5,360 bases of DNA, taken from positions 1 to 5,360 of the forward strand of contig JANXWN010000389.1 in assembly GCA_025351125.1 (NCBI GenBank), in the 5' to 3' direction. Position 1 is the stretch's first letter. Every line of letters starts with the position of its first letter. Positions 1-5,360 of the stretch are shown one piece after another. The notes under the pieces are model-generated. The model searched no databases and had not been told where the DNA came from. It worked only from the letters and a program-made list of their open reading frames with translations. This DNA is from Caulobacteraceae bacterium (GTDB taxonomy: Bacteria > Pseudomonadota > Alphaproteobacteria > Caulobacterales > Caulobacteraceae). Both the position numbers and the translations under genes were made by a program.

Positions 1-897
1 GGGCGCCGCGTTCATGCCGATGGAATGGCCAGCGTTTTCGAAGGTCAGCAGATAGCGCGTCGCGTGGATTTCACGATCGAACAGGCCTTTAACGCCCGGA
101 TCATAGCCAACCAGAGTGTCACGATCACCGACGATGAACAGGGTCGGCGCAGCGACGGCGCTCAACGGATGAGCGGCGAAAGCCTCAGCGGTTCCAAACC
201 GACCGGCGGGCGAAATCGCCACCACGGCCTTCAAGTTCGCCGTCGTCCCCGCCGTCGCGAGGGCGCCGTAACCGCCCATCGAATAGCCGATAAGCACCGT
301 GCGACTGGGATCGGCGGTTGCTAGAACGCCGACGCGTCGTCGCGCCCGGCTCTGAGCTTCAGCGGTGACAAACGCGATGTCGAGCGGACGGCGCACGATG
401 ACTTGGACAAATTTGGCGCCGTCGGTGATCGGCGGATCGTTAAAATGCGGTCCCACCACGACATAGCCTTTGGAAGCCAGATTTTCCGCGAGCCAACTCA
501 TTGCGACTGGCGTGCCGCCATAACCGTGCGCCATGATGACGATCGGGAATGAGCCCGCTGTCGCCGCCGCTGCCGAGACGGCGGTTCCAGGTGCGGTGAA
601 GGCGACGTCTTTGCCATCCTCGCCGGTCAGAACGCCGCGATAGACGACCGCCGCCGCCCCGACCGCCGATGCGCCCGGATACCAAATATCGATGGGTAAA
701 ACGCGATCCAGACGCGGTTGTGCGCCGGTTTTACGGCCGATGGCCAGGACGTCGATTTGCCGCGGTTGAATCCACGTGACGTGCGCGAGACCCACGCGGT
801 ATGGGCCGGGCGCCGCCAGTTCAGGGGCGTCGACGCCCGCCGTCGCCGCCGCGCTCACGAGACTGAGTGCAACGGCAAGGCAGAGCGGCAAGCGCAT
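1..897 (-). CDS. Exported alpha/beta hydrolase, dienelactone hydrolase-like, C-terminus cut by window edge
   Basis: My own translation gives 299 uninterrupted codons from an ATG at 895-897 to base 1. Residues 1-20 form a signal peptide (MRLPLCLAVALSLV, then SAAATA before G21), so the enzyme should act in the periplasm or outside the cell. The body has the alpha/beta hydrolase marks in order: IDIWYPG near 69-75, the oxyanion HG in MAHGYGG (122-128), the nucleophile elbow IGYSMGG with Ser206, the acid strand FIVGDRD with Asp258 or Asp260, and His291 in NAGHSIGMN. The order and the RPLDI segment at 170-174 resemble the predicted dienelactone hydrolases (COG4188) that also include esterases and lipase-like enzymes. 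All triad residues are present, so the enzyme looks active; the substrate is unknown, probably an ester. Only a short C-terminal piece should be missing. The ATG is chosen because it begins the signal peptide. A weak AGGTGA lies about 14 bases upstream, inside the receptor remnant, and the frame stays open upstream of this ATG as far as a TAG at 1297-1299. Confidence 0.88.
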   Translation of the reverse strand, partial: MRLPLCLAVALSLVSAAATAGVDAPELAAPGPYRVGLAHVTWIQPRQIDVLAIGRKTGAQPRLDRVLPIDIWYPGASAVGAAAVVYRGVLTGEDGKDVAFTAPGTAVSAAAATAGSFPIVIMAHGYGGTPVAMSWLAENLASKGYVVVGPHFNDPPITDGAKFVQVIVRRPLDIAFVTAEAQSRARRRVGVLATADPSRTVLIGYSMGGYGALATAGTTANLKAVVAISPAGRFGTAEAFAAHPLSAVAAPTLFIVGDRDTLVGYDPGVKGLFDREIHATRYLLTFENAGHSIGMNAAP

Positions 898-1543
898 GAG
901 AGGCCAGAACTTCACCTTGATACGCCCGCCGATGGTGCGGGGGCGGGCGACGGTCTCGCGGTCGCCGGCTTGGTAGATTTTGAAATAGGTGGCGCGCCCG
1001 ATATGGGTCACCTTGACGCCGTCCGTAAGGTTCTTGCCAAAAATGCCGATCTCATAGCGGCCCAAGTCGTAGGCGAGCGCCATATCGAGGTTGTTCGAGG
1101 ACGGGATGATCGTGAAGGTGACGCTGGGGCCATTGGGCGTCAATACTCCGCCGACGATCTTGGTCGCCAAGGGATCAAACTTGGTTTGTTCCTGACCGCG
1201 GCGTTGATAGCTCGCCTGAAGATGCAACACACCCTCGCCGACTGGACGATCATAATAGGCGGACACTCCGACAATCCCAGTGCGGCGCGTAGGGCGCTAA
1301 ATTACCGTCAAACGCTCCGACGGTCGGTATTTGACCGTTCGCCTTGGAGTCGTTGTAAGCCACATTGGCGCCTAGGACCAGTTCGCGCGTCGACTTGAAG
1401 GTCGATTCCAATTCGACGCCCATGCTTCTGATGTCCCTCTCAAAATTTATGGCCGTGAGCGGCCGAAGTCCGCGCTCGTTTGAGCTGAACCGTCGTGCGT
1501 CTGGTTGAAAGCTGCCGCTCGGTAAGGCGCACCGTGACAGCAC
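898..1543 (-). pseudogene. TonB-dependent receptor, C-terminal remnant, frameshifted and without stop
   Basis: Two reading frames together encode about 214 residues that look like the last part of an outer-membrane TonB-dependent receptor barrel. The first part (1543 to about 1277) contains NFERDIRSMGVELESTF, then LVLGANVAYNDSK and GNLAPYAPHW. The second part (from 1275) continues with SAYYDRPVGEG, LHLQASYQRR, LDMALAYDLGRYEIGIFGKN and the ending RPRTIGGRIKVKF. The step GVELE followed by strand, NDSK and LAPYAP, and the closing PRT-GG-KVKF, are typical of these receptors. A single extra base in the GGG at 1276-1278 explains the frame change: without the shift the first frame ends at a TGA 24 bases further on. 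Intact family members have roughly 700-900 residues with a plug domain, all absent here. The upstream limit is uncertain, between about 1500 and 1545; the frame stays open to a TGA at 1616-1618 but the sequence there no longer looks like barrel. The codon after the terminal Phe is TGG (904-906) where a stop is expected. It is probably non-functional. Confidence 0.8.
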
Positions 1544-1548
1544 GCCGT

Positions 1549-1565
1549 GAATGCGCCATGCATTC
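1549..1565. promoter_or_regulatory. Perfect inverted repeat, possible operator
   Basis: GAATGC at 1549-1554 and GCATTC at 1560-1565 are exact reverse complements separated by five bases. The repeat lies in the divergent gap between the receptor remnant and the MFS gene, about 110 bases before the MFS start. The size fits a site for a dimeric regulator, but no regulator gene is visible in the window and a six-base arm can occur by chance. The rest of the gap (1566-1660) has an A-rich run at 1608-1614 (GATAAAAAAA), which could be part of a promoter, but I see no convincing paired -35 and -10 boxes. Confidence 0.25.
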
Positions 1566-1663
1566 TCCCAGCGGGCCGTCAGACAAGCCGAATCAATCGA
1601 TGCGGATAAAAAAAGTCATTTGGGAAGCGCGTCGTGTGACCGGACAGTCGCGGGACGCCGAAT

Positions 1664-1670
1664 AGGGGGA
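1664..1670 (+). promoter_or_regulatory. Shine-Dalgarno site of the MFS gene
   Basis: AGGGGGA ends five bases before the ATG at 1676-1678. It is purine-rich and at normal spacing, which fixes that ATG as the start. Confidence 0.7.
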
Positions 1671-1675
1671 CATTC

Positions 1676-2977
1676 ATGACCGCAATCATCGCGGACGAGG
1701 GGCCCAAGACTGTAGCGCCCGCCTTGCGCTGGTATGTCTTGCTGGTGATGTGCGTGGTCTACACGATCAGCATCGCGGACCGCTATGTTATGTCCACCGT
1801 GCTCGAACCGATTCGGTTGGAGTTGAGGCTGACCGACAGCGGCGTGGCTTTCCTCACCGGCGTGTCGCTGGCTCTGTTTTACGTCACGCTGGGTATTCCG
1901 CTGTCCTGGCTGGCCGATCGGACTAATCGGCGCAACATTTTAGCGGTTTCGCTCGTCGTATGGTCGATCATGAGCGCTTTGTGTGGTTTTTCGCGGAGCT
2001 ACACGCAACTTTTGCTGGCGCGAATCGGCGTGGGGATCGGCGAGGCGGGCGGGACACCGCCGGCAAACTCGATTATCGCTGACTATTTTCCGCCCGGGCG
2101 GCGGGCGATGGCGATGGCGGTCTTTGCGTTGGGCGCCCCGATCGGCGCGTGGCTGGGCGCGGACATGGCCGGCGCTGTGGCCAAGGCCTATGGCTGGCGG
2201 GCCGCATTTCTGGTGCTGGGCGTACCGGGGGTGGTGGTCGGCCTGCTGGTCTTTCTGACGGTTAAAGAACCGGCGCGCGGACAATTGGACAAAACCGCCG
2301 ACAAGAATACGCCGAGCTTTCTGCAAACCCTGCGTTATCTCCTGAAGCAGCGCGCCTGCATGCATGTGATGATGGGCGGCGGCCTGTCGGCCTTGTGGGG
2401 ATGGGGTCTAATGTGGTTCACCCCGACGTATTTGCAGCGCGCTTATCATATGGACGTCGGTCAGGCGGGGGGATTGTTGGGACCGATCCATCTGTATGCG
2501 GGCATCTCCGCGTCGCTGCTGACCGCTTGGATGCTCTCGCGCCCTTATTTTGCCGATCCGCGCCGCATTTTATGGCTGTTGGCGGCGGTAACCGCGATCT
2601 CCACCGTTCCGTCGGTCCTCGCCTATTGGACCCACTCGCTGGTCGTCGCGCGGTTGATGCTGTGGTTGTACATCCCGGCGATCTATTTCTACATCGGTCC
2701 GGCGATGGCGATGGTGCAAAATTTGGCCCCCGCGAAGATGCGCGCCATGTTTATCGCCATTTCGCTTGTGCTTGCGAATGTTTTGAACCTAATCGTCGCG
2801 CCGCAGGCGGTGGGTTGGATGAGCGACCATTTTGCCGGCCCCCGCGGCGCCGACGCCGCGTCCCTGCGGCTGGCCTTAATGATCCTGGCGCCCTCGGGTC
2901 TTTGGGCGTCTTGGCACTATTGGGCCGCCCGCCGCACGGTGGTGACCGAACAAACCTTGGCGGTGGGATTGGCGTAA
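1676..2977 (+). CDS. MFS transporter, spinster-like family
   Basis: A 433-residue inner-membrane carrier of normal length for the major facilitator superfamily, with hydrophobic segments consistent with twelve helices. Helix 1 (about 18-36) ends in IADRYVMS, the conserved Asp-Arg of spinster-like carriers. The loop between helices 2 and 3 holds the MFS motif A variant PLSWLADRTNRRNIL (75-89). Helix 4 and the following stretch carry LLLARIGVGIGEAGGTPPAN (112-131) and then DYFPPGRRAMAM, strongly typical of this subfamily. GWRAAF (173-178) precedes helix 6, and a charged central loop (about 197-218) separates the two halves. Family members move lipids, organic acids or small organic compounds; the substrate here cannot be read from sequence. 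In proteobacteria such carriers often sit next to TonB-dependent receptors and catabolic enzymes, as with the divergent remnant and hydrolase here. The gene shows no frameshift or truncation, so it appears functional although its receptor neighbour has decayed. Confidence 0.92.
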   Translation: MTAIIADEGPKTVAPALRWYVLLVMCVVYTISIADRYVMSTVLEPIRLELRLTDSGVAFLTGVSLALFYVTLGIPLSWLADRTNRRNILAVSLVVWSIMSALCGFSRSYTQLLLARIGVGIGEAGGTPPANSIIADYFPPGRRAMAMAVFALGAPIGAWLGADMAGAVAKAYGWRAAFLVLGVPGVVVGLLVFLTVKEPARGQLDKTADKNTPSFLQTLRYLLKQRACMHVMMGGGLSALWGWGLMWFTPTYLQRAYHMDVGQAGGLLGPIHLYAGISASLLTAWMLSRPYFADPRRILWLLAAVTAISTVPSVLAYWTHSLVVARLMLWLYIPAIYFYIGPAMAMVQNLAPAKMRAMFIAISLVLANVLNLIVAPQAVGWMSDHFAGPRGADAASLRLALMILAPSGLWASWHYWAARRTVVTEQTLAVGLA

Positions 2978-3066
2978 AATTGAAATTCGGGGGAACGGAC
3001 GGGGCGGTCGGGCTTTTGAGCCTCACAGGATTGCCCGTCGGTAATCAGGTAGTCTGGGAGATATAA
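2978..3066 (+). promoter_or_regulatory. Intergenic leader with possible RNA fold and Shine-Dalgarno site
   Basis: The 89 bases between the MFS stop and the small secreted gene can fold: GACGGG (2998-3003) pairs with CCCGTC (3034-3039), and an inner short hairpin joins GGCT (3011-3014) with AGCC (3019-3022). No T-run follows either stem, so this is not a standard intrinsic terminator. GGGAG at 3056-3060, six bases before the ATG at 3067, is a clear ribosome binding site. I see no convincing promoter, so the small gene may be read from the MFS transcript or from an unrecognised start. Confidence 0.35.
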
Positions 3067-3285
3067 ATGAAAGTGTTCCTCGTGGCGGCCTCCGCCTTTG
3101 TTGTTTTAACCGCCGCCGATCCGGCCCTCGCCGTTAGCAACACCACCAAGGGCGCTGTCGCCGGCGCTGTCGGGGGCGCCCTCGTCGCCGGGCCGGTAGG
3201 CTTGGTAGCGGGCGGCGTTGGGGGCGCGGTGGCAGGCCGGCACTGGCGTCACGGTCGTCGGCACTACCGCGCGCATCACCACTAG
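3067..3285 (+). CDS. Small secreted glycine-zipper protein with His/Arg-rich tail
   Basis: A 72-residue protein with three parts. Residues 1-22 are a signal peptide ending in ALA before V23, so it is exported. Residues 29-57 are a glycine zipper: Gly at 29, 33 and 37 and at 45, 49, 53 and 57 give repeated GxxxG spacing in an Ala/Val/Gly background, the type of sequence that packs as close helices or a membrane hairpin. Residues 58-72 are almost all His, Arg, Tyr and Trp, with six His and five Arg. The GGGAG site six bases before the ATG supports the start. Glycine-zipper proteins in the proteobacterial envelope include 17-kDa surface antigen and SlyB-like lipoproteins, but this one has no lipobox Cys. 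The tail might bind metal, nucleic acid, lipopolysaccharide or phosphate groups; nothing in the sequence decides. Function is unknown. It ends 11 bases from the convergent efflux gene. Confidence 0.75.
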   Translation: MKVFLVAASAFVVLTAADPALAVSNTTKGAVAGAVGGALVAGPVGLVAGGVGGAVAGRHWRHGRRHYRAHHH

Positions 3286-3296
3286 TTTTGAGGCGG

Positions 3297-4697
3297 TTAA
3301 CGGCGGGGCGAATCCGTATTGCCGCGCCAGCCGCCGCCGAGCGCCGCGATAAGGTCGACGGCCGTCGTTAAGCGAGTGGCCTCGATCTGCAGTTCGGCGT
3401 TGCGCGCCGACAAAGCGCTCGACTGCGCGACGACAACGGCGGTGTAGTCGGTTTGACCGGCAAGGTATTGGTTGCGGATAATGACTTCGTTGGCCGTCGC
3501 TGCGTCGGAGGCGGTCTTTTTCAAGACTTGCTCGTCGCGCAGCACCCGTTGCGCGGCGAGGTTGTCTTCCACTTGGCCAAAGGCGGCAAGGACGGTCTGG
3601 CGATAGTTGGCGACCGATTGATCATAGGCCGCCCGCGCTTGGGCTATCCTGGCGCGACGGGCGCCGGCGTCAAACAGGATTTCCACCGCCGAGGCGCCGA
3701 TCGACCAGGAATTGGCGGACGTCTTTAGCAACGTCCCAATCGCACTGGCCGTCGACCCGCCGGATCCATTGAGAATGACATTGGGGAAAAGAGCCGCGGT
3801 CTGCACGCCGATCTGGGCGTTAGCGGCCGCGACACTACGTTCGGCCGCGGCGATATCGGGGCGGCGCTGCAACAGATTGGACGGCAGGTCAGCCGGTATA
3901 TCAGGCTGGACCAGTGTCCAAGCCGCGGGCGCGAGGGTCACGGCCGCGGGAGGCCGACCGGTCAATACAGCGACGGCGTGCTCCAGGCGGGCGCGCTGCT
4001 GAATCAAATCGACCGCGCTCGCCCGGGTGTTGGCCAATTGGGTTTGCGCCGACAGCACATCGCTCTTGGCGGCGACGCCGACCGCATAGCGATTTTGGGT
4101 AATCGTGAGGCTGCGCGCGTATCCCTGCGCCGTTTCGTCGAATAGTCGTTCTTCCTCATCCAACTGACGCAATTGGATATAGTCAATGGCCAATTCGATC
4201 TGAACCGATAGCCGGACATTGGCGAACGTGGCGGCGGCGCCTTGCGCATTGGCTTTGGCGCCTTCGATCGTGCGGCGAACTTGACCCCACAGGTCCGGCT
4301 GCCAGGAACCCCCTACGCCGACATGATAGGTATTAAAGCCCGGACCTCCACCGCCGCCGGATTTGGCGGCTGATCCTGTCAGGCTGACGGTCGGAAAAAG
4401 CGCGGCGCGGTCTTGCTTCACCAAATCGGTCGCCTGGCGATAGGCGGCTTCGGCGCCGGCGAGCGTCTGGTTGGCCGCCGCGACTCGATTTTCCAAATCG
4501 TTCAGCGTCGAATCACCAAACACCGTCCACCAATCCTTTCGATCCGCCGCGTCGGAGGGGGTAGCCGGCGCCCAGCCGTCGGCTTCTTTATAAACCGCGG
4601 GCGTGGCGACCGACGGGCGGTGGTAGTGGGGCCCGACGACGCACGCGGACAACGCCGTGAGCAGGGCCGTGACGATCGCGATGGTGGATTTGGACAT
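3297..4697 (-). CDS. Outer-membrane efflux lipoprotein, NodT/OprM-type channel of an RND pump
   Basis: A 466-residue protein of normal length for the TolC-like outer-membrane factors, which form trimeric channels through the outer membrane and periplasm. The N-terminus is a lipoprotein signal with lipobox LSAC, so mature protein begins at lipidated Cys19, followed by the usual VVGPHYHRP. Two homologous outer-membrane efflux repeats follow, about 60-250 and 275-455. The internal duplication is visible as NRYAVGVAAKSDVLSAQTQL (202-221) against NQYLAGQTDYTAVVVAQSSA (409-428). Family motifs include DLWGQVRR (135-142), LLQRRPDIAAAERSVAAANA (275-294) and ALFP (302-305). The gene starts 17 bases after the stop of the RND permease on the same strand, so both are likely one operon and this is the pump's own exit channel. 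The start is set by the lipoprotein signal; no good Shine-Dalgarno sequence is seen in the gap, which suggests translational coupling or leader-independent starting. The exported compounds are unknown. Confidence 0.95.
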   Translation of the reverse strand: MSKSTIAIVTALLTALSACVVGPHYHRPSVATPAVYKEADGWAPATPSDAADRKDWWTVFGDSTLNDLENRVAAANQTLAGAEAAYRQATDLVKQDRAALFPTVSLTGSAAKSGGGGGPGFNTYHVGVGGSWQPDLWGQVRRTIEGAKANAQGAAATFANVRLSVQIELAIDYIQLRQLDEEERLFDETAQGYARSLTITQNRYAVGVAAKSDVLSAQTQLANTRASAVDLIQQRARLEHAVAVLTGRPPAAVTLAPAAWTLVQPDIPADLPSNLLQRRPDIAAAERSVAAANAQIGVQTAALFPNVILNGSGGSTASAIGTLLKTSANSWSIGASAVEILFDAGARRARIAQARAAYDQSVANYRQTVLAAFGQVEDNLAAQRVLRDEQVLKKTASDAATANEVIIRNQYLAGQTDYTAVVVAQSSALSARNAELQIEATRLTTAVDLIAALGGGWRGNTDSPRR

Positions 4698-4714
4698 AAG
4701 CGGGCTGTCTTAGC

Positions 4715-5359
4715 CTAAAGGGGAGCCGGTTGTGGCAGGGCGGCGGCGCGGCGGGGCGTTTTGCCACGCCGACGCAATTGTTCGAGACAAAGATACACCA
4801 CAGGCGTCGTCAGCAACGTGATTACTTGGCTGACCAGCAAGCCGCCAATGATCGTAATGCCCAACGGCTGGCGTAACTCCGCGCCTTCGCCAAAGCCGAC
4901 CGCCAGCGGCACAGCTCCCAATATCGCGGCGAATGTCGTCATCATGATCGGCCGAAAGCGCGTTAACGCCGCCTCGCGGATGGCGTCGCGTGGCGCCAGG
5001 CCGCGATCCCGCTGGGCGACGATGGCGAAGTCGATCATCAGTATGGCGTTCTTCTTGACGATACCGATCAGCAAGATCACCCCGATCAGGGCGATCAGTG
5101 AAAACTCGACGTGCAGCACGATGAGCGCGATCACCGCGCCGATCGCCGCCGACGGCAAGGTCGAAAGAACGGTCAGGGGGTGAATATAACTCTCGTAAAG
5201 GATCCCCAAAACCAGATAGATCGCCACGAGCGCGGCTAGGATTAAGAGCGGTTCGCTGGCGAGGGATTGCTGAAAAACCTTGGCTGTGCCGGCGAAACCG
5301 CCGTGGATCGTCGCCGGCGCACCGATGCCCGCCAAGGCCCTTTTGATTGCGGCCGTCGC
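4715..5359 (-). CDS. mdtC: RND multidrug efflux permease, MdtC-like, C-terminal fragment entering from the right edge
   Basis: The last 214 residues of a proton-driven RND pump of the inner membrane; full-length members have roughly 1020-1050 residues, so the N-terminal four fifths lie outside the window. The frame is open to the right edge, so this is a cut by the window and not a broken gene. The visible part begins in the last periplasmic porter stretch ([15 protein letters not shown]) and covers the final transmembrane helices. Marks are [76 protein letters not shown] and [10 protein letters not shown]. The pattern, especially [10 protein letters not shown] and [11 protein letters not shown], is closest to what I remember of MdtC rather than AcrB; MdtB is the nearest alternative. 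In MdtABC systems two different permeases work with one adaptor, so mdtA-like and mdtB-like genes are expected upstream. The lipoprotein channel follows 17 bases downstream. Confidence 0.93.
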   Translation of the reverse strand, partial: ATAAIKRALAGIGAPATIHGGFAGTAKVFQQSLASEPLLILAALVAIYLVLGILYESYIHPLTVLSTLPSAAIGAVIALIVLHVEFSLIALIGVILLIGIVKKNAILMIDFAIVAQRDRGLAPRDAIREAALTRFRPIMMTTFAAILGAVPLAVGFGEGAELRQPLGITIIGGLLVSQVITLLTTPVVYLCLEQLRRRGKTPRRAAALPQPAPL

Positions 5360-5360
5360 G

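Noticed and set aside
898..1296. A deliberate barrel-hydrolase fusion protein starting upstream of the hydrolase ATG
   Set aside because: The hydrolase has its own complete signal peptide at the ATG at 895-897, which would be buried in a fusion. The upstream part lacks its own signal and plug. A separate start is far more likely.
718..1398. A 226-codon plus-strand open frame
   Set aside because: It is antisense to the receptor remnant and the start of the hydrolase, both with clear family motifs. Its translation is Arg/Ala/Gly-rich with no recognisable motif, as expected for a shadow in GC-rich DNA.
1543..1618. GTG at 1541-1543 as a true start of a short receptor-like protein
   Set aside because: It merely falls in the open frame, with no ribosome binding site seen and no signal peptide. 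The encoded product would stop after 97 residues by frameshift.
2998..3039. Intrinsic terminator after the MFS gene
   Set aside because: The stems are short and no run of T follows them.
2395..3066. A 223-codon plus-strand open frame ending just before the small secreted gene
   Set aside because: It is a frame-shifted reading of the MFS gene, rich in Arg, Gly and Pro and without motifs. Its end beside the next ATG looks like chance.
4761..5183. A 140-codon plus-strand open frame
   Set aside because: It is antisense to the highly conserved C-terminal part of the RND permease; the Ser/Arg/Ile-rich translation is a shadow.

Overview
The window is a GC-rich chromosomal segment from a Gram-negative proteobacterium. 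Evidence for a double membrane is a TonB-dependent receptor remnant, an outer-membrane efflux lipoprotein and an RND pump. A spinster-type MFS carrier beside a TonB-dependent receptor and an exported hydrolase is a habit of Alphaproteobacteria such as Sphingomonadales and Caulobacterales. That placement is inference from gene style, not a marker gene.

Left part (1-1543, minus strand): an exported alpha/beta hydrolase of the dienelactone-hydrolase-like class runs off the left edge with its catalytic Ser, Asp and His in place. Directly upstream of it lies the C-terminal part of a TonB-dependent receptor. This receptor is decayed: the plug and most of the barrel are absent, a one-base frameshift interrupts it at 1276-1278, and its expected stop codon reads TGG. 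As a result, the receptor frame runs without a stop into the hydrolase.

Middle part (1544-3285, plus strand): a short divergent intergenic region with a perfect inverted repeat is followed by an intact 12-helix MFS transporter. An 89-base gap then leads to a 72-residue secreted glycine-zipper protein with a His/Arg-rich tail.

Right part (3297-5360, minus strand): a NodT-type outer-membrane efflux lipoprotein lies 17 bases downstream of the C-terminal end of an MdtC-like RND permease that enters from the right edge. Together they look like the end of a multidrug efflux operon: inner-membrane pump followed by outer-membrane channel. The adaptor and any sister permease would lie beyond the right edge.

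The receptor relic, exported hydrolase and MFS carrier could be the remains of a scavenging cluster that took an ester-like compound through the outer membrane, cleaved it and imported the product. The efflux genes are a separate unit. I found no new kind of system. The most unusual point is the decayed receptor fused in frame to the intact hydrolase. No RNA genes, CRISPR arrays or insertion sequences were seen, and no stretch longer than 300 bases lacks a gene or gene remnant.
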